A stretch of 64,000 nt of DNA from Leptospira ognonensis (GTDB taxonomy: Bacteria > Spirochaetota > Leptospiria > Leptospirales > Leptospiraceae). Positions 43,947-53,664 of this stretch are shown piece by piece. The stretch is taken from contig NZ_RQGD01000045.1 in assembly GCF_004770745.1 (NCBI RefSeq), positions 62,001 to 126,000 on the forward strand, in the 5' to 3' direction. The position numbers were made by a program, and so were the translations under genes. Position 1 is the first letter of the stretch. Every line of letters starts with the position of its first letter. Below the pieces are notes generated by a model. That model saw only the letters and a program-made list of their open reading frames with translations. It had not been told where the DNA came from and searched no databases.

Positions 43947-45134
43947 ATGTATCAAGATCAAAACTTCCAGAAAAAAATCTGGATCCAAGATGTAACTTTG
44001 CGTGACGGCAATCAGGCATTAAAAAAGCCATGGACACTTTCTGAAAAAGAATCCGTCTTTGATAAGTTAGTTGAGCTGAACGTAAACGGTATCGAAGTTG
44101 GATTTCCTTCTTCAAACAGCAGTGAATTTGAGGCTTCCGCAACTCTGGCAAAAAAAGCACCTGCACATATCACCATCGCCGGGCTTTCTCGTGCGATTCA
44201 AAAAGAAATTGAAGTCACTTGGGAAGCGATCTCCCATGCCAAACTTCCAAGATTGCACATCGTCTACCCAGTGAGTGCCTTTCAAATTCAAAATGTGCTT
44301 AGAATTTCACCCGAGCAAGTGTTAGAGAAAATATACAATGCAGTAAGTTTTGCTAGAAAAATCAGCGGAAAACAAACGAGCATCCAATTTTCAGGTGAAC
44401 ATTTTGGAGATGCCTTAGATAACTTTGACTTCGCAGTGAAAGCTTTCCAGACATCTATTGAGGCAGGAGCCAATGTGATCAATCTTCCAAACACAGTCGA
44501 AAGATACAGACCCTTCTTATTCGTCGAAATGGTGAGAAAGTTGGCAGAACAGATTCCAGAACATATCACAATCTCTGTTCATACGCATAACGACTTAGGT
44601 ATGGCAACAGCTACAACTGTCGAAAGTTGTTTTGCGGGAGTGACCCAAGTGGAAGTTGCCTTGAATGGATTAGGTGAAAGAGCAGGGAATACGAATCTAT
44701 ATGAAACTGCGATCGCTCTTCATGAATGCGGTCAGAAATTGGATTTAAATTTTCAAAGAATCTATCCAACTGCAAAGTTCATTGCAGACCTGACAGGAAT
44801 TCCGATTGGAGAAAAAGCACCAATCGTTGGTTCAGATATCTTTGCTCATAGAAGCGGAATCCACCAAGATGGAGTCACCAAAACGATGGGTCAAAAGAAG
44901 GGAGCTTACAGAACCTTTACACCTGAATTTGTTGGACGAACAGATGAGGAATCCATTCGCTTTACAAATCAATCTGGTGCCAAGGCGATAAAATACATGT
45001 TAGATGGAGTAGGAAAAATACTGGAAAATGAGAAAATTCAAATTTTGTTCCATAAAGCCAAAGAAGTTTCCAGTTCACAAGGCAATCGAGCGATTGAAGT
45101 TGAGGAACTCATTGCTTGGTCCAAAAATCTCTAA
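43947..45134 (+). CDS. leuA: 2-isopropylmalate synthase, short form without regulatory domain
   Basis: This 395-residue enzyme condenses acetyl-CoA with 2-oxoisovalerate in the first step of leucine synthesis. Motifs: DVTLRDGNQ (about residues 15-23), HTHNDLGMA (about 211-219), GLGERAGNTNL, and SGIHQDGVTK. It stops at the point where full-length LeuA (about 510-520 residues) would begin its C-terminal leucine-binding domain, so it should not be feedback-inhibited in the usual way. A strong ribosome site (GGAAGGGGGG) precedes ATG 43947. The upstream leucine leader makes LeuA the best reading over citramalate or homocitrate synthase. Confidence 0.88.
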   Translation: MYQDQNFQKKIWIQDVTLRDGNQALKKPWTLSEKESVFDKLVELNVNGIEVGFPSSNSSEFEASATLAKKAPAHITIAGLSRAIQKEIEVTWEAISHAKLPRLHIVYPVSAFQIQNVLRISPEQVLEKIYNAVSFARKISGKQTSIQFSGEHFGDALDNFDFAVKAFQTSIEAGANVINLPNTVERYRPFLFVEMVRKLAEQIPEHITISVHTHNDLGMATATTVESCFAGVTQVEVALNGLGERAGNTNLYETAIALHECGQKLDLNFQRIYPTAKFIADLTGIPIGEKAPIVGSDIFAHRSGIHQDGVTKTMGQKKGAYRTFTPEFVGRTDEESIRFTNQSGAKAIKYMLDGVGKILENEKIQILFHKAKEVSSSQGNRAIEVEELIAWSKNL

Positions 45135-45149
45135 CAAAATATTTCAGAG

Positions 45150-45177
45150 TTGACATTCAATTGCCTATGGTTACATA
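45150..45177 (+). promoter_or_regulatory. Putative sigma70-type promoter of the amidohydrolase gene
   Basis: TTGACA (45150-45155), a perfect -35 box, is followed after 16 bases by TACATA (45172-45177). The gene starts at 45216 with GAGGATGAT as ribosome site. The gene is therefore probably not dependent on the leuA attenuator, although it lies only 81 bases downstream of leuA. Confidence 0.5.
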
Positions 45178-45215
45178 TTTTGACCTACGCATTGTTCGTT
45201 GCTTGAGGATGATAT

Positions 45216-46967
45216 ATGGCCACTACTTTGATTCAAGGTGCTCGCATTTTTGATGGTTCAAAAAAAGATTCTTTTATCGGTGATTTAAGAATCAAAGATG
45301 GAATGGTTCAGGACCTTGATACATCCCTCACACCTGAACCTGATGATGAAATCATCGATGCCCATGGGCTTTGGCTCACGCCTGGATTTATTGACTTTCA
45401 CACGCATTATGATGCTGAGATTGAGGTAGCGCCAGACTTGTCCGAATCGGTTCGTCATGGCGTGACAACCATTGCCCTGGGAAGCTGCTCCTTGAGCCTT
45501 GCGATTGGAGAGCCAGTAGATTTAGCTGATATGTTCAGCCGTGTCGAGGCAATACCAAGAAAAAATGTCCTTGAAATTCTGCAAAAAAATAAGAATTGGA
45601 ATTCCGCTCAGGAATACGTTGATCATCTAAATTCCATTTCACTCGGGCCAAATGTTGTATCCTTTGCTGGCCACTCTGCGATACGAACGCATGTTATGGG
45701 ATTAGAAAGAGCACTTACCAAAGGCGAAAATCCAACGAAACAAGAACTTAGTAAGATGAAAGATCACTTAACCGAAGCACTCGATGCTGGCTTTCTCGGG
45801 ATGTCAATCAATACCTTGGTTTGGGACAAAATGGATGGCAATCGTTTTCGTTCCCGTCCCCTACCTTCTACCTATGCGAGTTGGAGCGAGTACCGAGCTT
45901 TCAATCAGATTTTGAGAGAACGTGGAAAGGTATTCCAAGGTGTGCCAAACGTATCGACTAAAATCAATCTACTCATGTTTCTTTGGGAAGCATTGGGAAT
46001 CATTCGCAAACCACTAAAGACGACCATCATTTCTATGATGGACGTAAAGTATGATCCTCATCTTTATAAACTTCTTGGTTTCATTGGCCGTATCATCAAT
46101 AAACTTTTCCGATCGGATTTCAGATACCAATCCCTTCCTGAACCTTTTGATCTTTATGCAGATGGTATGGACGTTGTCGTCTTTGAAGAGTTTGGTGCGG
46201 GAGCCGCAGCCAACCATCTTGAAGATGAATTGGAACGTAAAAAATTAATGAAGGATACAAAATACAGATCTTGGTTCAAAAGACAATGGAATAATTGGTT
46301 TTTACCTAGAGTCTTCCATCGTGATTTTCGTGAAACGAAAGTTGTCTCGGCTCCAGATAATAGTCTGATCGGAAAGTCAATCGATGACATCGCTAAAGAA
46401 AGAAAAGTAGATTCGGCAACGGCCTTTCTCGACCTAGTGGCTGAGCATGGAAACTCCATCCGTTGGTATACAGTCATGGCAAACCATCGCTTAGCCCCGC
46501 TTCAAAAAATCATTTCTCATCCCGATGTTCTCATCGGCTTTTCTGATGCAGGTGCTCACTTGCGGGGGATGGCGCACTATAATTTTCCCTTGCGTATGTT
46601 AAAACTGGCCTACGATGCAGAAAAATCCAAGAAGCCATTTATGAGTTTAGAATATGCTGTATTTCGTTTGACCGGGGAAATTGCCGATTGGTTTGGAATC
46701 GACGCAGGTTACCTTCGAAAGGGAAAACGTGCGGATCTTGTGCTAATTGATCCAGAGAAATTGAATGAAGATCTGGCAAAAGATGTCGAGGCTCCGATGC
46801 CATTTATGAACGACTTCAAGCGATGGGTGAGAAGAAATGATGAGACGATCAAAAATGTCTACATCAACGGGAAGCTTGCTATTAAGAATGGTGTTCCCGT
46901 ATCAAAACTTGGCAAAGAAAAAGGGTATGGAAAATTTTTAAGGTCCCAGCTAGGGAAGGGAAGCTAG
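45216..46967 (+). CDS. Amidohydrolase, D-aminoacylase-like
   Basis: This 583-residue protein belongs to the amidohydrolase superfamily. The metal motif HTHYD (in PGFIDFHTHYD, about residues 63-67) and further histidine blocks (FAGHSAIR, SDAGAHLRGMAHYNFP) match N-acyl-D-amino-acid deacylases. The C-terminal KGKRADLVLIDPEKL is typical. It probably removes an acyl group from a D-amino acid or a related amide. The substrate is not clear; some relatives of this length act on other amides. Confidence 0.85.
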   Translation: MATTLIQGARIFDGSKKDSFIGDLRIKDGMVQDLDTSLTPEPDDEIIDAHGLWLTPGFIDFHTHYDAEIEVAPDLSESVRHGVTTIALGSCSLSLAIGEPVDLADMFSRVEAIPRKNVLEILQKNKNWNSAQEYVDHLNSISLGPNVVSFAGHSAIRTHVMGLERALTKGENPTKQELSKMKDHLTEALDAGFLGMSINTLVWDKMDGNRFRSRPLPSTYASWSEYRAFNQILRERGKVFQGVPNVSTKINLLMFLWEALGIIRKPLKTTIISMMDVKYDPHLYKLLGFIGRIINKLFRSDFRYQSLPEPFDLYADGMDVVVFEEFGAGAAANHLEDELERKKLMKDTKYRSWFKRQWNNWFLPRVFHRDFRETKVVSAPDNSLIGKSIDDIAKERKVDSATAFLDLVAEHGNSIRWYTVMANHRLAPLQKIISHPDVLIGFSDAGAHLRGMAHYNFPLRMLKLAYDAEKSKKPFMSLEYAVFRLTGEIADWFGIDAGYLRKGKRADLVLIDPEKLNEDLAKDVEAPMPFMNDFKRWVRRNDETIKNVYINGKLAIKNGVPVSKLGKEKGYGKFLRSQLGKGS

Positions 46968-47032
46968 CCATTTTAGTAGACAGAAGAGTTAAAAAAATGA
47001 GGAAATATACGAAACATTTCGGACTATGACTT

Positions 47033-48595
47033 ATGGGGTTGGTCAATTTAATACTTGGAGCGATTGCTGCCTTGCTCATAGCAACTGGCATCACCAAAGA
47101 CCCCAACCAGAATAACGGAAATGTAACGATCACGACACCTCATGAGGTGGTTCGGCCTGAAATGGATTTTTCCAAACTAAAGGAAAAGGCACGTAAGCTT
47201 TTAGAATCACCTTACATTGAAATCAAACCTCATACCTCGAAAGAACTTTCTTCCTTACCATACGATCGCTATAAAAACATTCGCTTTCGAACTGAAAAAT
47301 CATTATGGAGGAGCGAAGGTAGTGCTTTTCAAATTCAATTCATGCCTCCAGGTCACTTATATAATTATGCGATCAATATCAACGAAATGGTTGGATCAAA
47401 CTACCAACGTATTCCTTTCCTAGAAGAATATTTTGATTGGAGTGAAGTAGGAGAAATCAAGCTCAACGCGGAGATTGGACATACGGGATTTAAGATCCAT
47501 TATCCTATCAATACCGATGAACATACGGATGAGTTTGCCGTCTTCCAAGGGGCAAGCTACTTTCGGATCGTTTCGAAAGGGCAATTCTATGGTTTGTCAG
47601 CACGAGGTCTTGGCATTAACACTGGTATGGCAAACACTCAAGAAGAGTTTCCTGTCTTCAAAGAATTTTGGATTAAAAAACCTGGTAAATTTGATTCTAC
47701 GATATTCGTTTATGCCTTGTTAGATGGAAAATCGGTAACTGGCGCGTATGAAATTGAAATCGTTCCTGGCGAGATTTCCAAAACAATCATCAATGCAGAA
47801 ATATATTTAAGAAAGCCTGTAGAAAAACTAGGCATCTCTCCCCTAACCAGTATGTTTTGGTATGGCGAAAACTCGCAAGTTCCGCAAGGCCAAGCTTATC
47901 CTGAAGTCCACGATTCGGATGGGCTGCAGTATCAGACAGAAACCGGTGATTATTATTGGAGACCCATAGATAATCCAAAGAAACCACATACCCATATCAT
48001 TGATTTAGAGAATCCCAAAGGATTTGGCCTCATCCAAAGAGATAAAGACTTTGCAAGTTACGAAGACACTAACATGAAGTACCAGTTGAGGCCTAGTGCT
48101 TGGATAGAACCAGGAGACAGCTTTGGAAAGGGGCAGATACATTTATTTCGATTTCCCACAAAACAAGATTCAGACGATAATGTCACACTATTTTGGGTAC
48201 CATCCAACCTACCGGAAGTCGGTGAGCCACTCCGTTTGCAGTATAGTATCCTTTGGAATGTTTACCCACCCAAAAAGTTAGCTTATGTTGTGGGAACGAG
48301 AACTAATCTCGGAAAGGATGGAGAACGAAATTTTTTCATCGATTTTAAAGGTGAAAAATTACAATCCTATACAGAAGAAAAATTACCGACGCCCGTCGTT
48401 GAATCTTGGAATGAACCAATTGAAGTAACAAATGTGATAATCCAGAAAATTCCCGAATCAGAAAAATTTCGAATCTCGTTTCAAATACCAGCAAAACTTG
48501 GAAATAAAAATACGGAGTTAAAAGCCTATCTAAAAGACAATTCCGAGGTGATCTCAGAAACATGGATAACAACGTGGGACCATGCCAACCAGTAA
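47033..48595 (+). CDS. opgG: Periplasmic glucan biosynthesis protein OpgG/MdoG
   Basis: This 520-residue protein matches OpgG in length and sequence style: RKLLESPYIEIKP, YDRYKNIRFR, FQIQFMPPGHLYN near the start, and GLSARGLGINTG and TETGDYYWRPIDNP further on. Residues 3-20 are hydrophobic (signal peptide or anchor). OpgG acts in the periplasm on the growing beta-glucan. A small gene overlaps its end by 14 bases and opgH follows, so the three form an operon. Confidence 0.9.
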   Translation: MGLVNLILGAIAALLIATGITKDPNQNNGNVTITTPHEVVRPEMDFSKLKEKARKLLESPYIEIKPHTSKELSSLPYDRYKNIRFRTEKSLWRSEGSAFQIQFMPPGHLYNYAININEMVGSNYQRIPFLEEYFDWSEVGEIKLNAEIGHTGFKIHYPINTDEHTDEFAVFQGASYFRIVSKGQFYGLSARGLGINTGMANTQEEFPVFKEFWIKKPGKFDSTIFVYALLDGKSVTGAYEIEIVPGEISKTIINAEIYLRKPVEKLGISPLTSMFWYGENSQVPQGQAYPEVHDSDGLQYQTETGDYYWRPIDNPKKPHTHIIDLENPKGFGLIQRDKDFASYEDTNMKYQLRPSAWIEPGDSFGKGQIHLFRFPTKQDSDDNVTLFWVPSNLPEVGEPLRLQYSILWNVYPPKKLAYVVGTRTNLGKDGERNFFIDFKGEKLQSYTEEKLPTPVVESWNEPIEVTNVIIQKIPESEKFRISFQIPAKLGNKNTELKAYLKDNSEVISETWITTWDHANQ

Positions 48596-49028
48596 ACTTG
48601 TTTTAGCTCTCGAGAAAAGACTGCGAGCCTTAGGAAATGATGATCCCATTTACATCGCAGATATAATCCGCAAGATTTTATCTGAGGATAAAGAACTTAC
48701 CTTAACGGAAGCAATGGACAGATTTGAAACGGAAGTCGAAAGGTCTTCCTTGGCAGAACTTGGACTCGAACAAGATCGCTTTCCAGATTTAAAATTTGAG
48801 AGTCTAGTATTAAAAGAATTTCGAAACCATCCAGATTTCAATCAGATAGCAGTTACCTTAAAGAATCAATTTTCTTCACGGGGAAAAGGATTTGGGAAAA
48901 TGGTTCCGCGTCCCATTGATTTTTCCGGATTCGCAAGATTATCAGAAGAAAAAATCGATAAAAAAACTGTCATTTTCACCATATTGTTTTGGATTATTAT
49001 ATATTCTCTAATTCTTTATTTTATTTAA
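48582..49028 (+). CDS. Small tail-anchored protein between opgG and opgH
   Basis: This 148-residue protein is not recognised. It starts inside the end of opgG (14-base overlap) and stops 7 bases before opgH, so it is translated with them. Residues 1-125 are charged and helical, and the last 22 (TVIFTILFWIIIYSLILYFI) form one membrane segment, placing the bulk in the cytoplasm with a C-terminal anchor. A link to OpgH activity or assembly is plausible from position only. Confidence 0.72.
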   Translation: MPTSKLVLALEKRLRALGNDDPIYIADIIRKILSEDKELTLTEAMDRFETEVERSSLAELGLEQDRFPDLKFESLVLKEFRNHPDFNQIAVTLKNQFSSRGKGFGKMVPRPIDFSGFARLSEEKIDKKTVIFTILFWIIIYSLILYFI

Positions 49029-49035
49029 TTCGCAT

Positions 49036-51018
49036 ATGCCATTTATCAAATTTAATACTTATACATTTAGGATTTTTTCTTTTTGGGGTTTTGTAAATTT
49101 ACTTTCAGGTTATGGCACACTTGTCTACTTTGAATTTCTATCTTTTCGACAGTTTGATTGGATTGACGGAATCCTACTTTTTACATTTTCCATTTTATTT
49201 TTGCACCTATCTTATGGGGCAACCATCGCCCTTTTTGGATTCTTTCAATACTTCAAAGGAGGCGATGCAAAGAGATGCATCATCGAAAAAGACCTTCTTA
49301 AATCTATCGAAATCGATAAAGTACCTGTCGCCATTGTTGTACCTATCTATAATGAAAATCCAACGGAGGTCTATGAGAGAATATCATCCATGTATTCCGC
49401 GATCAAATCATCTAACGAATGCAACTCTTTCGATTTTTTTATACTTAGCGACTCAAACCAACCACATGTTTGGATCGAAGAAGAATTAGAATATATCAAA
49501 CTGATAAAAAAAACAGAGGGTTGGGGAAGGATTTACTATCGTCGCCGAAAGTCCAATACGAATGGAAAAAGCGGGAATATTTCGGATTTTTGTAGGCGGT
49601 TTGGAAAAAATTACCGGTATATGATTGTTCTCGATGCGGATAGTTATATGGAAGCCGATGCCATGCTTCTTCTCGCAAAAAAAATGGAATCGGAACCAAC
49701 CTTAGGAATCTTGCAAACAAATCCCCAAATTTACAAAACCCAGTCCTTATTCCAAAAACTTTTCGCATATTCTCAAAAGCTATATAGCGAGTATTATCTA
49801 ACGGGTGCTAGTTATTGGCAGATGAATTCTAGTTCTTTTTGGGGCCATAACGCCATTATCAGGCTTGAGCCTTTTATCGAGCATTGCGCACTTCCCAAGC
49901 TCCCTAAGTTAGGTGCTCTTGGTGGCAAAATTTTAAGCCATGATACGATTGAGGCCGCTCTAATTCGAAGAGCTGGATATTCCGTACAATTCACAACAGA
50001 TCTGCCGGGGAGTTTCGAAGAATATCCTCCGACCTGGATTGAATCTCTGCAGAGAGACCAAAGATGGTGCCAAGGAAATTTACAACACTTTTGGTTTTTA
50101 GGAGCCCGCGAATTAAATTTCCAGTCTAAGATTTCAATATTGCTTGGAATTTTTTCCTATCTTTCCAGTGTACTTTGGCTTCTATTTATCGTTTTGTCCC
50201 TGATCTTGTATTTAGATGATTTACGCTTTTTTAGATTGGCATTTAATTCCAGAGAATTTGAAATCATATTCAAACAGTATTATATTGGAAAAGCGATTCA
50301 ACTTCAGGCAATTACGCTCTGTCTTCTTTTTGTGCCTAAAATTTTAGCATTCCTTGTCGAATTGATAAAACCCGAACGAATTCCGATTTCTAGACTCAAA
50401 CTGACGAGCTTTTTTCTCATAGAAACTTTCGTATCTTTCCTGATGGCGCCGACCAACATGTTTATGTATGTACAATTTGTACTCTTTACCTTATCAGGCA
50501 AAAAAGTGATTTGGAAAAATCAAAATCGGGACATTTCAAAAGCACTTCCTTTTTTTATCGCATTTCAAAATTTCAAAATGCCATTTATAAGTGGTATTTT
50601 AATTTTTATACTTTTATGGCACACAGAAACTCAATTATTGATTTGGATTTCTCCTATTTGGGCCTCATGGATACTCGCGCCGCTCATCGCAGTTGTGTCT
50701 TCTCTCGTCACTGTCCAAACGCATCCATCAAACTTAACTGAAAAATCAGAAATTACGCCGACAAATGCATTGAAGCTTGTATTAACCGATCCTTATATAT
50801 TTGGAATTCATTTGTTTATGATTCGAGAGCGGCTTTTAGAAAAGGAAAAATCGAAGGAATCCCTAAAGCTTCTTTGCGAAAAAATGCTCTTTCAAGGACC
50901 AAAAGCAATCTCCGCAAAGGAAACATTGCGAATCTTATATAGCAAAACGGCGCTAATCACGTTTCACGATAAATATTGGAAAACATATCCTTCTGAAAGA
51001 AATCCGTATTGGAATTGA
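49036..51018 (+). CDS. opgH: Glucan biosynthesis glucosyltransferase OpgH/MdoH
   Basis: This 660-residue membrane glycosyltransferase of family GT2 has about six to eight transmembrane segments and the catalytic motifs VPIYNEN (about 102-108), DAD (Asp200, Asp202), SHDTIEA and QRDQRW (about 338-343). It polymerises glucose from UDP-glucose and exports the chain. It is shorter than E. coli OpgH (847 residues), lacking most of the N-terminal cytoplasmic extension. It ends 3 bases before the stop of the convergent fabI. Confidence 0.9.
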   Translation: MPFIKFNTYTFRIFSFWGFVNLLSGYGTLVYFEFLSFRQFDWIDGILLFTFSILFLHLSYGATIALFGFFQYFKGGDAKRCIIEKDLLKSIEIDKVPVAIVVPIYNENPTEVYERISSMYSAIKSSNECNSFDFFILSDSNQPHVWIEEELEYIKLIKKTEGWGRIYYRRRKSNTNGKSGNISDFCRRFGKNYRYMIVLDADSYMEADAMLLLAKKMESEPTLGILQTNPQIYKTQSLFQKLFAYSQKLYSEYYLTGASYWQMNSSSFWGHNAIIRLEPFIEHCALPKLPKLGALGGKILSHDTIEAALIRRAGYSVQFTTDLPGSFEEYPPTWIESLQRDQRWCQGNLQHFWFLGARELNFQSKISILLGIFSYLSSVLWLLFIVLSLILYLDDLRFFRLAFNSREFEIIFKQYYIGKAIQLQAITLCLLFVPKILAFLVELIKPERIPISRLKLTSFFLIETFVSFLMAPTNMFMYVQFVLFTLSGKKVIWKNQNRDISKALPFFIAFQNFKMPFISGILIFILLWHTETQLLIWISPIWASWILAPLIAVVSSLVTVQTHPSNLTEKSEITPTNALKLVLTDPYIFGIHLFMIRERLLEKEKSKESLKLLCEKMLFQGPKAISAKETLRILYSKTALITFHDKYWKTYPSERNPYWN

Positions 51019-51020
51019 AT

Positions 51021-51857
51021 CTATCCTCGGATATGGTATCCACCATCTACATTGCGAATCTCACCTGTGATTCTATTGTTCTTTCTAAAAAGATATACGA
51101 CTTCATCTGCTAAATCTTGAGGAATTGCATTTCCTAGCGGAGATTTTTCTTCTGCTTCCGCGACTGCTGCAGCGAGTCCTTCGATAGCACCTCCCGCCTT
51201 ACTGGCAGTATATGCAGAGAACCGTATGGCATTTACTTGAATACCATCTGTTTTTCCAAGCTCCCAGGCAAGCTCCTTTACTAATCGCTCTAATGCTGCT
51301 TTTGCCATTCCAATATTTTTATAAGGATGGCTTGCAATTTTTTCAGCACCTAAATAACTCAAGGCGATGATTGAGGATTTTTTTTGCAATAGAGACTGTT
51401 GGTATAACGCCTTTGTCAAAGCAAGAAGAGAGAATGCAGATATGTTCATAGCGTCCATAAATTCATCTCTTGTCACATCCATGATTGGTTTCACTTTCCC
51501 TTGACGGATCGTTTTATCCATTGCGATAGAATGCAGAAGTCCATTCACCGAAATGCCTTCTTTTTTCAGAAGGGAAGCAAAATCATCAATGCTTTCTTGG
51601 ATTCCCACATCCAATGCATAGGTTTTAATTTCCTGCCCGAGTTCGGTCTGAACCGTTTTTACGAAGTCACTGTATGTTTTCTCCAGGTAAGCCAGTCCAT
51701 TCTCTGAAACATTTTTATGATGTGGGGTCCTTCCTAGACCTGTACAAAGCAATTGTGCACCCTGATTTTTGCACTCCTTTGCAATTGAAAGCGCAAGGGA
51801 CGACGCATCCGTAATCCCTGTAATGATAACCGTTTGTCCGTTTAATGCATTTTCCAT
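51021..51857 (-). CDS. fabI: Enoyl-ACP reductase, FabI type
   Basis: This 278-residue short-chain dehydrogenase matches FabI rather than other SDRs: the variant nucleotide motif TGITDASSLALSIAK, the segment SYLGAEKIASHPYKNIGMAK with the catalytic Tyr and Lys six residues apart (near 176-183), and the C-terminal GEIRNVDGGYHIRG. It reduces enoyl-ACP in fatty-acid synthesis. It is monocistronic as far as visible. FabI is well supported, but a specialised SDR cannot be excluded by eye. Confidence 0.85.
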   Translation of the reverse strand: MENALNGQTVIITGITDASSLALSIAKECKNQGAQLLCTGLGRTPHHKNVSENGLAYLEKTYSDFVKTVQTELGQEIKTYALDVGIQESIDDFASLLKKEGISVNGLLHSIAMDKTIRQGKVKPIMDVTRDEFMDAMNISAFSLLALTKALYQQSLLQKKSSIIALSYLGAEKIASHPYKNIGMAKAALERLVKELAWELGKTDGIQVNAIRFSAYTASKAGGAIEGLAAAVAEAEEKSPLGNAIPQDLADEVVYLFRKNNRITGEIRNVDGGYHIRG

Positions 51858-52092
51858 TTTGGTCCTTATTTACTCATTTCCTTGTCTTCTCACAAAACTT
51901 ATGCCTGCGTTCTGGCAATGCCGTCCTTGATTCGGTGGCTCTATCCTATTCGACTGTAAGACGTCCCTAGACCTTTCAAACCCCGTATTTTTCAGGTGCT
52001 AGAAATGTTTCTTTCCCTTTTTTAACCTACTCTATTTATAACAGATATGGGGAATTAAGTCGTCCCATCTTATAAGTTGGAACTAAAAAAGT

Positions 52093-53664
52093 ATGGCTCG
52101 AACATTCTGTAAGCATATATTCCTTCTGGGTATCGCTTTGATTACTGTTTCCGATTCCTACGCGCGTGATTTGACCCAAGTCGTGTCTCTCCAACCGATT
52201 GAAACTATACAAAAAGAATTGCGTCAGTTAGACGAGAAATCTATGGTCATCCACTATGGATTTCAGAAAGAGGATGTTCAATTCTCCATACTCGCAAAAA
52301 ACCAAGCAACAAAAACCAAATCCTATTTTCTGATCTTTCTCTGGAGCCACCTGGATGAAGTAGAAGTTTGCATTCAGAAGGAAACTTGCACAAAAGCAGG
52401 GTATTCGCATCCAGTATCGGCCTGGCCAGTGATGCAAATTTTCCCGACGTTCCCGCTCGAATTACCACCAAATGGGGAAAAGGAAATCGCCATTCGCATT
52501 CGATCTAAAAATTTTATCGAATCAGAAATCAAACTCATTACGACGGAAGAACTTTTCGAAATCATCAACTGGCAAACGGGTCTTGTCTTTAGTTTCTTAA
52601 TCTTAATTTTAGCGTTTTTATTCCGACTGATCTATTTTTGTCTGCTTTATAAAAAGAGGTGGCTGTACTTTTTAACTGCATTTCATTTTGCAATTTTTCT
52701 TGTTTTCATTTTCGGATCAGGACTTGCCAATTACTATCTTTTTCCTAATTATGCCATCCCCCTATCTCTATTCAAAAAAGTGATCATCGGAATTTTGATC
52801 CTCACTGGTTGTGCCTGGCTTTCCGATTATTTCCAAACGAAAATCAGGTATCCTATCTCTCACCGCTCGTTTCAAGCCGCAACAGTTTTAGCTGTCTTTT
52901 TAATTTTCTGTAGTTTTACCGATACACCAAGGGTTCTCATTTCGGTTTTATATACGGGCCTTTATCTGGCTCTAACCATTTTATCGATTCGTCTTGCCCT
53001 CACCAACCTAAAAGACCAACTTCGACCGACACCGTGGCTCATACTTAGCTTACTGTGCTTACTCATCTTTGAAGTATTAAATATTTTTTCTTACGAAACA
53101 TTCGATTCACACGATAGCAAAATTTATTTATTCTTTCTCTCCATATTTATTCCTGCTAATGCATTTTTCGTATCTAGAACCATTCGAGCTCACATCTACG
53201 ATATCGAAACAGAACTAACATTAACTAAACTTGAAATTTTAAAATTTAAAAGAGATCTAAATCTTTCGCTACCAATGGCAAATTCCTCCGACAGAAAATC
53301 ATATCTTAACGGGGTTAATATTGAAGAGGTAATTGAAAAATTAACCTCACTGATGACAGAAGACAAAGTTTTTTTAGAAGAGGAGTTGAGGCTATCGGAT
53401 CTGGCGGCACTACTCGGATTGACAGTCCACCAAACATCCGAAATACTGAATCAGATTTTAAAAATTTCTTTTGCGGACCTTTTAAAAAAGTATCGTATCG
53501 AGGAGGCAAAACGCCTCCTCGTCGAAGATGTAAGAAAACCAGTTTTGGATGTGGCTTTAGAATGCGGGTTTACTTCAAAGTCAGTTTTTAATGAGGCTTT
53601 TCGAAAACATGAATCTTTGACACCACTTGAGTTTAGAAAGAAGCAATTGCAGCTTTATAGTTAG
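52093..53664 (+). CDS. Membrane-bound AraC-type regulator with 7TMR-DISM sensor
   Basis: This 523-residue protein has a signal peptide (1-24), an extracytoplasmic beta domain (about 35-155), seven transmembrane segments (about 160-385) and a C-terminal AraC-type DNA-binding domain (about 425-523: LSDLAALLGLTVHQTSEILNQ and VLDVALECGFTSKSVFNEAFRKH). So an outside signal could be passed directly to DNA without a kinase. Its end overlaps the convergent TolC gene by 32 bases, and the export operon is a natural candidate target. Confidence 0.88.
   Translation: MARTFCKHIFLLGIALITVSDSYARDLTQVVSLQPIETIQKELRQLDEKSMVIHYGFQKEDVQFSILAKNQATKTKSYFLIFLWSHLDEVEVCIQKETCTKAGYSHPVSAWPVMQIFPTFPLELPPNGEKEIAIRIRSKNFIESEIKLITTEELFEIINWQTGLVFSFLILILAFLFRLIYFCLLYKKRWLYFLTAFHFAIFLVFIFGSGLANYYLFPNYAIPLSLFKKVIIGILILTGCAWLSDYFQTKIRYPISHRSFQAATVLAVFLIFCSFTDTPRVLISVLYTGLYLALTILSIRLALTNLKDQLRPTPWLILSLLCLLIFEVLNIFSYETFDSHDSKIYLFFLSIFIPANAFFVSRTIRAHIYDIETELTLTKLEILKFKRDLNLSLPMANSSDRKSYLNGVNIEEVIEKLTSLMTEDKVFLEEELRLSDLAALLGLTVHQTSEILNQILKISFADLLKKYRIEEAKRLLVEDVRKPVLDVALECGFTSKSVFNEAFRKHESLTPLEFRKKQLQLYS

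Noticed and set aside
43858..44166. 102-residue minus-strand frame over the leuA start
   Set aside because: It overlaps the terminator and the start of leuA in antisense, with no support of its own.
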